Origin: Whalleya microplaca
Lineage: Eukaryota > Ascomycota > Sordariomycetes > Xylariales > Xylariaceae
Assembly: GCA_022497155.1 (NCBI GenBank)
Contig: MU385717.1
Span: 558,001-622,000 of the forward strand
Length of the DNA stretch: 64,000 bases
Reading direction: 5' to 3'
The notes beneath the pieces are model-generated. The model saw only the letters and a list, made by a program, of their open reading frames with translations. It had not been told where the DNA came from and ran no database searches. The position numbers and the translations under genes were made by a program. This document shows, piece by piece, positions 45,220-54,359 of this stretch. The first letter of the stretch is position 1. The number at the start of each line of letters is the position of its first letter.

Positions 45220-46374
45220 GGTGTGTGGGAGAGCTTTTCAAGCGGGCCGCGTGCGAGGAGGCATGGAACGTTGCTCTATACTGGGAATCGTCGGTGGTTG
45301 CGATGTGCACTACGTATGTACGTAGTGGGTAGAAAGAAGTGAGGCTTAGACAGCCTTTTGACAATTACTACATATACCTGCCTACGTTATGTATGCAGTC
45401 TGCTGCATGGGTACATTTCGTACCACCCTTATAGATGATACAGTACTGTACGGAATACGTCAGTCATGGAAAATGGTAGGTCTATGTACATAGCATGGAT
45501 TAATTGGTGGGTATCGACGGTGCTTTGACCATATGCATCTATCAATCGATATCTAGGTAATGATGGATTACTAAGGGTACATATTCTGTATCTAGGCATA
45601 GTGATACATCCATACTACCTTAATCGGACCTTTACGCCAGTGTTGCTGAGCTACATACATGTACTTCATTAGGTACATGCAAATGAGCTAACAGAGCGAC
45701 ATAATACTACCTAGGTAGGTAATAGCGCTGTCAGGAATCGAACCTAACTCGCTCTACCAACCTACCTCATACTCGGCGGCCTCAGCCACAGCGTACCTTA
45801 ACTCGTTCACACCCTACCATACAGCACAGGCGGACAGGCTATATTAGTTATTAGGTATACATGTCCGAGTAACTCTAACTTGATCGAATGACAATCCTCT
45901 CAGCGGAAGACGCCTCATGCCTTATTACTAAATTGTAGACCGTAACGAAGTCGTTCTTTTCTTTCGACTCATCCAAGTCAACGAATATCTTCCCACCTCA
46001 GACGTAGGTAGAACCTAGGGAATAGAAAGAGTATTGCCAAACACTTGGTCACATGAAGTCCCAACAGAGTCAATATAGATTCAAGACATTTAAAGTCGAC
46101 TTGATCCTAGATGCTACATACCACTAGACTGTAACCACCACAACGTCAAGAGGTACAGACTCCGTACCAAATCAACGTATTCAAAGGAACCCCTATCATA
46201 CCTACAAACCACCCGTTTTCACAAGCTTCTTGATTTTATGGGGACTGCTGCCTACAGAAAAGGTATACTCCTTTCTGTCTCCTTAATGTAGTTCCCGATC
46301 CTTACTGGAATATCAGACGAGACTGCGACGAACTTGCTATTCGCAAAGCAAGAGAGTCTGAGGCAAGGTCGAGA
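45220..46374. other. Intergenic; tRNA-derived remnant inside
   Basis: Rich in TACCTAGGTA/GTACATAC-type words. It contains the tRNA-like remnant at 45725-45794. The frame of the HET remnant stays open upstream of 46375 back to about 46260, so an additional exon may exist. No other gene is supported. Confidence 0.5.
45725..45794 (-). pseudogene. tRNA-derived remnant (tRNA pseudogene or SINE-like)
   Basis: Read on the minus strand, a perfect RNA polymerase III B box (GGTTCGATTCC) sits in a T-arm with a 5-bp stem and 7-nt loop. It is followed by ACAGCGC, which pairs at 6 of 7 positions with ACGCTGT at the other end, as an acceptor stem would. A near-consensus A box TGGCTGAGGCC and a D-loop-like GGTTGGTAGAGCG are present, but there is no anticodon arm and the total is 70 nt. 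A decayed tRNA or tRNA-derived short interspersed element fits best. Confidence 0.5.
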
Positions 46375-46928
46375 ATGACGGTTAACCCAAATGCTGACCT
46401 GGAAGACGGAATGAAAATGGTAATTGAATTTTTATGTCAAGAATATGAAAAAGAAGCCAATGCTGTGAGTAGGGTCTGCCCACATACTTTGGACAGCGGT
46501 ACCGCAAAATATGCACTGGGGCGTAAATTCTTCATTACGGAGAAGGGTTACTTTGGTTTGGCTCCAGCAGGAGCGAAGAGTGGTGACAAGATAGCCATTC
46601 TTTGGGGGTCATCTACCCCGTTCGTGTTGAGAAGCAGTGAGATACCCGACGACCCAAGATGGACAATTCTGGGAGAAACATATGTGCATGGAATCAGTGA
46701 GTAGCATCCAAACTTTTATTCCCCTTCCAACCCATTTCAGCAGCAATTATCCCCCATTAAAGTACACTCAAAAGATAGAGTCTATTTGACCGTATTTGAG
46801 AGCTTGCAATTATCTATCGAAATGTGTGGAGAGAGAAAATACTGACCCCTGATTCTCTAGTGGAAGGAGAGGTGATGGCTGAGGAAGCAGCCGGGAACGT
46901 GAAGAGCTCAACCATTCTAATCAAATAA
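46375..46928 (+). pseudogene. C-terminal remnant of a HET (heterokaryon-incompatibility) protein
   Basis: Two exons (46375-46696, 46861-46928; 164-bp phase-1 intron GTGAGT...CTAG) encode 129 residues. The end of the product, GRKFFITEKGYFGLAPAGAKSGDKI, then ILWGSSTPFVLRS and GETYVHGIMEGEVMAEE, matches the conserved C-terminal part of HET-domain proteins (RRFF-T-KGY-GLGP, D-V-IL-GG-PFVLR, GE-YVHGIM-GE). The N-terminal HET domain itself is absent. In-frame open sequence continues upstream, with DPYWNIRRDCDELAIRKARE before the first ATG, so the ATG at 46375 may not be a real start. It is most likely a truncated, possibly still transcribed, relic of the expanded HET family. It could be the last exon of a gene whose 5' part I cannot assemble. 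Confidence 0.55.
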
Positions 46929-47411
46929 TGGATGGAACCGCTATGTAGCTGATTAGACAAGAGCACCAGTGATGTGAGATAGACAACTAGAGATGGTCAG
47001 CCTAGAATGACGGATACGCTGCTTAGAATATGACAACTGAATTTTTGAACCTCTAGATCTGTACTAACCTGTGGTACGCTGTACCAATTATCACCCTTAG
47101 TTATTACATTCCTACCGGTCAAGACAAATGAACCGTGAAGTCAGCTAAACCGTTGCACGATCAATTTAAATATACACAATGGACTAACGATCTAACAATT
47201 GCACTGCCAGTGAGTATCCCAAGATGCCTTGCTATGTCATCATTCAGTTCAGGAGGTGGACTTTATTTGATTCCCCATCCGTATCACTTCAATAAGGGAG
47301 CAGGCTTATATTCAAGACATATTGATTGTACTCATTTATGGTAGCACAAGCTTCAAATAGACCAGCGTACTAGCTACAGTTTACGAGGCGCCTCGTTAGC
47401 CTGACATACTC
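46929..47411. other. Intergenic between HET remnant and PhyH gene 3' end
   Basis: AT-rich, no supported gene. A 69-codon frame at 47135-47344 has no domain. Confidence 0.5.
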
Positions 47412-48716
47412 TCAAACTCCGTCACCAAACGAATAGACCTTAGTCCATCGCTGCGAGCTGTATTAGTATAGGGTGTAGCCGCAGTGTATGGATAGGTACT
47501 CACGGTATCGTATGGCCTTGAAGAGTTAACAAACCTCAAGTCCGTGCCAAGGCGTATGACATTCTTCGGGTCCTTATTGATGGTCGAGGCATGGATCTGA
47601 CCCAGCCGTTAGTCAAAGTCCTGGGGCATGATATTCGAGCCTTACCGTGTAGGGTGTGTGCAAGACCACATCGCCAGCCTGATAATCTGTAACAAGCCAC
47701 CTCCTTCCGTGTTCCTCGGCAAACTCTTTAGACCCATCGGCCAACAGGCCTCCACCCATCATATTCTTATTGAACGCGTTCTTGGACTCCTCCTCGGTCA
47801 TTCCGGCCTCTCTAGCCTTGTCGTAGAAGTTCTGCTCTATCTCCTGGCCCAGCGTGTGGCCGTTCTCGAGGTAGATCAGACCGCCGCCATCGAGAGCGAC
47901 ATCACCCATCGGGACCCATGCAGTGACGCTCGTATCTTCCCCGTGTCTCAGGAAGATCTGGTCGTAGTGCACGCCGATTGCCTTGTTGTGAGGGGTGTTG
48001 TTTCTAAGCAGAGACCTGGTAAGAATGAGAGTGTTGTCACCCCAGCCCTGGAGCTTGGAGATGAACGACTGTAGTGCCGGGTGTTTGCAGAATTCATCTT
48101 TATACCAGGGCTCCGAGTGGGCTTTAAGTGCGAGATCGACGAAGAGACCGCCCCGTGGACGGCCATTTGCATCGGTAGAGCCAGCGCCTCTATGATATAT
48201 TAGCATTGTCTATATCGGGCCTATATATCTACCCAATAAGGCTAGAAGTCGAAAAGTAGGAGGGTGGAACGGAGAGCTAGATTTGACTAAAGTCTGCTCA
48301 TGACCCTTTAAAGAAAGTCGGAAGATGGGATGACTGAACATACTGGGATAGGTTAGCGCTACCTAGTCTTGTTGATGGATAATTTGAGAAGCAAAGAGAT
48401 TCAGGGAACCTACCATTCCAGGATAATCGAGCTTGTCTTTCTGGTCATCGAAGATTCCTTCAACCGGAAGTGTGTTCGGTGCAAGAACGCCGCTAGGCGC
48501 CAGGAGATTGAAATAGGCCTCCCGGGCTTTGAGTACGTCCTCGCGTGGCAGCAGCCCCCTGAGGAAGAGATAACCGTCGCTCTCGTAGCGCTGACGGAGC
48601 TCCTCGAGAGGCTCGTTTGGATACGAGGGCTTGAGAAAGCCAACTTGGTCTGGCTCTAGCAACCCATCGTTGACATAGAGAGGAACTGACGAGGTTGATG
48701 TCTCAGCGTGCGGCAT
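47412..48716 (-). CDS. Phytanoyl-CoA dioxygenase (PhyH) family protein
   Basis: Four exons on the minus strand: 48716-48414, 48209-47646, 47596-47504 and 47450-47412, all phase 0, about 332 residues. Exon 1 (MPHAETSTSSVPLYVNDGLL, then GYLFLRGLLPREDVLKAREAY) and exon 2 (ALQSFISKLQGWGDNTLILT) fit the PhyH fold. The iron site is HYD in NKAIGVHYDQIFLRHG (about H182, D184) with distal His in IHASTINKDP (about H291) and Arg in VIRLGTDLRFV. The enzyme would use Fe(II) and 2-oxoglutarate to hydroxylate an unknown small molecule. The exon 1/2 junction is uncertain: the only frame-consistent acceptor I find adds TMLIYHR between DYPGM and GAGSTDANG, where I would expect direct joining. Divergent from the sugar transporter, with shared promoter motifs. 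Confidence 0.8.
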
Positions 48717-48953
48717 GATGTTGATTCGCGATGAAGACTTAGAAGACAAAACTATGATAATGCAACTAGTGTTACGGAAAACGATAACCCGAGTCGATTC
48801 TAGTGTGGGGGGAAGCTCTATAAATATACAGATTTGGGGTCTCATAAGCTATCTGATGGTACGTATAGGACCAGTCAAGATGAGGTAGGGTCTCCATACA
48901 TACAGTAAGTAGTGGAATCCACTTCCATGCTTCCACTTGTGGTCATAGTATGT

Positions 48954-49014
48954 CGGCCATTATCGGCGTCGTTGGACTGTCTTGACGCGGTTGGCCATTA
49001 TCGGCGCCATTGGA
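48954..49014. promoter_or_regulatory. Direct repeat GGCCATTATCGGCG with CGG-N7-CGG; candidate Zn2Cys6 operator
   Basis: Two 22-bp copies (48955-48976 and 48993-49014) match at 20 of 22 positions, with 14 identical bases in a row (GGCCATTATCGGCG), repeat period 38 bp. Copy 1 reads CGG-CCATTAT-CGG, a spaced pair of triplets of the kind bound by fungal Zn(II)2Cys6 regulators; copy 2 has TGG for the first triplet. The site is about 240-300 bp from the PhyH start and 440-495 bp from the MFS start. Function is inferred. Confidence 0.45.
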
Positions 49015-49208
49015 GTATGTTGATTGATGGCGAACCTATCATCGAGATTATAATTATATCATCGGTATCTTAATCCCGAGAGAACACCGGCTGCAATGAA
49101 GATCTTAGCCGAATCGATAACTGAGTCGAACAATTACACAAGATAGAAGCACAGCTCAACATTCCTTTGGTTTAAAACCCCAGATTGACCCTGTCTCTTC
49201 CCCATACT

Positions 49209-49247
49209 CCCCCGCAAGCTCGGGGGTCTAGTATTATTCCCCCGCAA
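49209..49247. promoter_or_regulatory. Paired CCCCCGCAA sites; candidate CreA/CRE-1 binding
   Basis: CCCCCGCAA occurs at 49209-49217 and again at 49239-49247, 30 bp apart. Each contains CCCCGC, the reverse complement of the CreA/CRE-1 consensus SYGGRG. The first copy also forms a small hairpin with CGGGGG at 49221-49226. Paired sites about 200-240 bp upstream of a sugar transporter suggest carbon catabolite repression; this is inference. Confidence 0.45.
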
Positions 49248-49449
49248 TATGCCTTATTGATATAGAGTGAATAGCTGAGTAGTATAAGCACTATACGTAG
49301 TAAGTTTTGTAAGGACTAATCGTAAAATTCGAACGACTAAAGCTTCATTTTACTGGCTACACGAGACCCAACGCTTGCTCGCCTTTCCCCTTTACCCATA
49401 ATTATTTACGAGATAGCTACTCTCGCAATCGTTCGATATCGGTTACGGT

Positions 49450-51307
49450 ATGCTAAACATAAAGCAAACGAAGCTGATACGCCGAAAGGCTGGCGAGACG
49501 GGAGTCCGTCCTGCAAACCTGCGCTATGTGTATCTTCTTACTGCCTTCGTGTCGCTTGGCGCACTGCTATTTGGATACGGTATGCTCTCCGCTCCCGGGC
49601 ATCTCCTAGTAATAAACATATCTAATGATACGTATCGTCTAGACCAGGGGGTTATGGGCGTCATCGTGGCCGATGCCCGATGGATATCTCTCATGAAGCC
49701 CAGTAATAGCTGGGTAACTGGAGCCGTAGTCTCGCTCTACGACATCGGGTGCTTGGTTGGCGCCATGTCTATTGGCTTTCTCGCCGACTATTATGGCCGT
49801 GAACGAACGCTGTTTATTGCCTGTGTTGTTTTCACCATTGGCGCTGTCCTGCAAGCAGCGTCCTACAATATCACAGCAATAACCCTTGGACGTGTCATCC
49901 TGGGATATGGCGTAGGCACTTGTGCAGGCGGCGTGCCATTGTACGTATCCGAAATTGCGCCTGCGAACCTCCGAGGCCGCATCATCGGCATTGAGCAGAT
50001 GATACGTAAGTAGAATCCAGGGTCGTTTATTCTACTCTCCATCCTGTTTTAGGGATAGGAGTTCCTTATTGGTCTATATTCGTTGTTAAAGGCTCTTCAG
50101 ACAGGTTTCAAGACTCCTAAGTGTTCGCCGAATTGTTAACGGGGAACCAATGCTGACTCTTGATATGTAGTTTGTTTTGGAGAACTAATAGCCTTTTGGT
50201 TGAACTACGGCTTTAACTTCCTAGAGACGCCAGACTGGTGGCGCATCCCTCTCGCTATCCAAGTTGTACCTGCGGCTATCTTAGCAGTCGGATGCTGGTT
50301 CTTTGTACCGCCGAGTCCCAGATGGCTAGTCCAGCAGGATAGACACCAATGTGCCCGCGAAGTCCTCGCTCGGCTCCACGGCGACGAGGCAGCGGACTTA
50401 CAGATGGCCGAGATTGCTGAAGAGGTCGCGTTTGAGAGGGCCGTCGTCACGACCGCGGCCTGGGGGGACATGTTCAAGCCGCCTGTCCTGAGGGTTACGT
50501 TGTTGGCCATGGGGGTGCAGTTCTTCCAGCAGATCACCGGAACTAATTCTATTCTATATTACACCGTAAGTGAGCCCATATCCCTTATTTGCTATTAGAG
50601 TCAATCCCGGGTTTTGCTAAACATCCATTAGCCGTCCCTCTTCGAACGTGGGGGCATCACTGACCCGAGAACCGCCAACCTCGCCACGGGAGGAGTTGGC
50701 GTAGTCCTGTTCGTCTTCGCCTGGGTACCGATATTCCTGTTTGACCGTCTTGGGCGTAAGACCTGGCTACAGATAGGCGTCGTTGGGATGTGCTGTGCCA
50801 TGATAGGCATTACCGTCCTCCAATGGCATGCCGAGGGGAACCCAGGCGACAATGGAAACTACGCCATCGTGGCTTTCCCGTACCTGTTCTACGTATTCTT
50901 CAATATTAGCTGGGGCGTTGGAAGTTGGACCTATGCCACGGAAATCTTTCCCGTTATGTACAGAGCAAAAGGCAATGCTCTGTCGACGGCAAGTCTGTGG
51001 TTAAGTTGTTACGTGGTTGCACAGGCAAGCCCTCCGATTGCTGCGGCTATCGGTTGGGGTTTGTACATCATCTATTCCGGTATTTGTGTCGTGGCATTTG
51101 TATTCGTACGATACGCAATGGGTAAGCATGGGGCTGATATCCTCCTAGGATTGATCACTAACGAATGTAGTGGAAACCAGAGGGAAGACTCTGGAGGAAA
51201 TGTCTGCTCTGTTTGGCATCGAAGGCACATTGGCTATGCGCAGTGGAATGGACGTCGACGTCGACGGAAAAGACGGTGTTGTTGAACACGAAGAGACTGT
51301 TCAATAG
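49450..51307 (+). CDS. MFS sugar transporter
   Basis: Five exons (49450-49579, 49643-50005, 50171-50565, 50632-51121, 51171-51307) encode 504 residues with about 12 membrane helices. Family motifs: FGYDQGVMG at the end of helix 1 (made only after splicing), ADYYGRERTLFI after helix 2, GRVILGYGVGTCAGGVPLYVSE, PPSPRWLVQQ (variant of PESPRWL), QQITGTNSILYYTPSLFE, FDRLGRKTW, FPVMYRAKGNALSTA and the C-terminal VETRGKTLEEMSALFG. These place it in the sugar porter family at the plasma membrane; the sugar cannot be told. Intron 1 is 63 nt, a multiple of three with no stop, so an ORF caller would wrongly retain it; removing it restores FGYDQG. It is divergent from the PhyH gene, with CreA-like sites upstream. 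Confidence 0.92.
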
Positions 51308-52999
51308 GGTTGGGGTGAGAATATCTAAGCTTCGTATAGCTTCCGTTCCAAAGAACTGCCTTGAATCCACACATATGAATGTTTTGGGCTCATGCCTCGT
51401 TGACGTTTAGCCTGTGGGCGGTCTTTTCAATCCGCTATTATACCTTTACAAGCAAACCTGCAGTATATCAATGCCAGAAGACGTTTCGCGAAATACCTTG
51501 ACTATGAAAATTATGCCGCTATAAATCTAAGTAATACTTTCATCAAATACTTACTTAGCTGTAGGCAGACATTTGAGTGGTTCCCACTAACCTGCTGCAC
51601 AGTAGTCTCTAATTGAGAAGCATCGAATTTGCATTAAGCTTCAGTGCATAGAACTACTCACATGCGAGAATTTTTTTGGGTTGGCCTATATATGGTTCCT
51701 AACATTGCAGTGTAAACACTGGCTTGATTATATGAGGATGTTGTCTATGTAGGTAGTTATATAATGTCTCTTGGGTGATCATTCCGAATGAACGCTATAT
51801 TAGAAGACGCATTATCTAAACTGCCTGATTGTAACACGAAACCCTCAAGTACAAAGCCCAAGGATCTCACAGCAGGCTATTACCTAACACCACAAGCTCT
51901 TACTAGTCTAAGGGTTACATGTTGTCACAAAAATGCAGTCAGCCATGTTGTACAAGTAGTGAAAGTTAATAGAGCAAGTATAACGATCGGGTTGAGGCGA
52001 TAACTCGGCTCTCGTGTTATATTACTTCGTTTGATTTCGAGAAGTTCAGGTGGGAGAAGACTGTTGTATAGTCTCACTCTAAATACCTAAGATGCATACG
52101 AATTCCATACGTTGTAAACTGGGATGAGAGTTGTTCTATGGAGAATATTTTGCTATGAAATCAAGACTATGGTGGGTTTATGTTTAGTCTATAACCTACA
52201 CATTATAGTCATAAATCCAACTAGTATATGATGCGCTATACAGCCTGGTCCGAGGCTGCATTACCTCGTCACCAATGGCTGCGCTTTTATTCCTAATGGT
52301 CTCGGCCTGATGGATTGCTGTCAGCGGGTCTATTTCCCGGCTCTCTATAAGTAATCTACTAACTGAATATACAGTACAATTACACTAGCTGGATATTATG
52401 GCTGATATAACGATGCTAGTTGGCGGAACTTGTGCGCTGCTGATGGCTTGCTTATACACTTGATCAGGCAGTCTAGAATGTTCAGCTGGCGTAATGTAGC
52501 TCAATTCGAAATTACGCTAAAGGATACGAATTCTTATTGAAGAACTTCTTCGTGGTCATCGGCATGACAAAAACTAGCTGCCTCAGCGGGGTGTAGGTCA
52601 TGGATACCTCTCGCTGGGGTGATCACCATGGCATCCTCGCCGGGTACCTGAATAGGGGTCGTTGTGTCTACCCCTATTAGTCGCCTAGCTATACCTAGCA
52701 TATTTCACCAACTATTCATAGTTGGCAAATCACTCTCCGGTCCGAGGTTCGAGCTCATGACAAATGTACCATTAAACAATGCGCGATCTACTTTATAGAC
52801 ATTTGTCTCCGAAGTCAGGCGGCGTGTTCCTGGCACACACTGCCCGCCATATCCCCAGACCTGAACGCCGACGCAACTCTACCCTGATCAATGCCAATGG
52901 GGATGATGGAAGGAAGGAAGAAGACGATGATGACCTCTTCCTCCTAATATGCTATACAAGACTCCACCGCTGCCATCCACGCACAACGAATTACTCCTC
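51308..52999. other. Intergenic, 1.7 kb; two perfect inverted repeats
   Basis: AT-rich with no supported gene. Two short perfect hairpins lie at 52651-52678 (AATAGGGGT/ACCCCTATT, 10-nt loop) and 52708-52725 (CCAACTAT/ATAGTTGG, 2-nt loop). The sequence around 52560-52780 is less AT-rich than its left flank and may be a small repeat remnant. Confidence 0.5.
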
Positions 53000-53851
53000 T
53001 CACTTCTTGCCCCCCTTCTTCTTCTTGGAGGGCGTGGTGGCGGAGGCGGAGGCAGCGGGCGACGCGTTCGACTCGACCAGGACGCCGTCGTCGTCGCTAC
53101 CGGCCTTGGCGGAGCCCTTGGCGGAGTGGTGGTCGTCGTCGAGCTCCTTGAGGAAGTCCTTCTGGATGGCCTCGCGGCGCTTCTCCCACCAGTCCTTGTC
53201 GGCGGCGGCGCGCGCCTCGATCTCCTCCAGCCGCGACCGCAGCACCGTGTTGGCCGCGATCTCGTTCGCCGATTGGAAGATGGTGTTACCCCAGCCGGGC
53301 GCGAGGGCGTTGGCCTGGGGACGCAATGGATGTTAGCAAGTTGGTCTTTGTTTGTTTGTTTGCGGCACCGTTTACTCACCTCGGATACTACGTCACGCAG
53401 CTCCTCCTCGATCTCCTTCTCCGCTCGTAGGAACCGCTGGTTCAGGTCGTCGCCGACGCTGCCTCGCTGTAACAGGGTGTTGAGGGCTTGCTTCGAGGTG
53501 CGTATCTGGATAATGCGACGGATGTCCTCGACGGCCCTTCGTAACAAGGCAGCTCGGATGACGCTATCTGGGACCTTGATTGCCTTTTCCTGCGTGGCTT
53601 CCGGCTCCATGTGCAGTAGCGTTAGGTAGACATTTCGTTGGAGGTGAGGAGGGAACCATGGCTCGAGGTTGGCGCTTTGTGCTGTATCGTTGTTAATTTT
53701 GCCAATTTGGTCGAATGGCCTGGACATGTATAGAGGGCCACTTACAAGCCTTCCGTTTTCTGTAGACGGTAGAGAACGTGTATAGGGAACCCCCGAGCAC
53801 AGTGATATATGCAAGTGGGAGCGCAAGGCTCAACCAGTCTATGTCGAACAT
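53000..53851 (-). CDS. SEC66: ER translocation complex subunit Sec66 (Sec71)
   Basis: Three exons (53851-53746, 53681-53380, 53314-53000) in phases 1 and 0 give 240 residues. The first exon encodes MFDIDWLSLALPLAYITVLG, continuing to SLYTFSTVYRKRK, a single membrane segment followed by a basic stop-transfer RKRK. Exon 2 begins with the family signature SANLEPWFPPHLQRNVYLTLL, then VIRAALLRRAVEDIRRIIQI and LNQRFLRAEKEIEEEL. Exon 3 begins NALAPGWGNTIFQSANEI and ends in a Lys-rich tail (SKKKKGGKK). Sec66 is part of the Sec62/63 complex for post-translational import into the ER. The exon 3 region (53000-53330) is GC-rich. The longer minus-strand frame to 52888 reads through intron 2 in another frame and is not real. 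Confidence 0.9.
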
Positions 53852-54359
53852 TGCGTTATATTAGTGTGAGCTGTGCAGCAGCAATTCGAAAGACAGGAGA
53901 GAGGTTGGAGAGTAGACGGTATTATGTGGTTGTCATGGGGTTGTTTTTGTGTCGGATCTTGACACTTTTCAAAAGTTGACCCCCAAGCCTAATGATGTAG
54001 GTACGTACATATGTAGCTTATTGTCCACGAATTGTACATGTAGGACCCCGGCAGCCATGCCTGCCTTGTACATATGTACACACATACAAGCCACACATAC
54101 AAGCCACAGTATGGACCCATAATAAACACCCCACAGCAGACCGTTGCTAAATTTGGGTCTGCACGGAGGGGGAGGGGGTATTAATCCGCTAATGTACAGT
54201 CCACCATGTACCTCTGTACCTATTAGGTCACCGCCTTGATTTTTCAGTCGTTGGGGTGGCAGAATTTATTATTCCCATCTCCAAGACTTTTGCGATAGCC
54301 CCGACCCAGATTGGTAGACAGCCCCATACACCACCAGCTCAACCACCACCGTCGTCACG
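53852..54359. other. Divergent promoter region, SEC66 (-) and RCL1 (+)
   Basis: 508 bp between start codons. It holds repeated GTACATATGTA and ACACATACAAGCCACA words near 54000-54110 and a G-rich GGAGGGGGAGGGGG run at 54166-54178. No gene. Confidence 0.55.

Larger units (their letters stand above)
48717..49449. promoter_or_regulatory. Divergent promoter region, PhyH dioxygenase (-) and MFS transporter (+)
   Basis: 733 bp between start codons. It contains a repeated GGCCATTATCGGCG element and two CCCCCGCAA sites, both listed separately. No gene inside. Confidence 0.6.

Noticed and set aside
52888..53826. 312-codon minus-strand frame over SEC66
   Set aside because: It reads through intron 2 in the wrong frame and ends in Pro/Arg low complexity; the three-exon model restores the Sec66 C-terminus.
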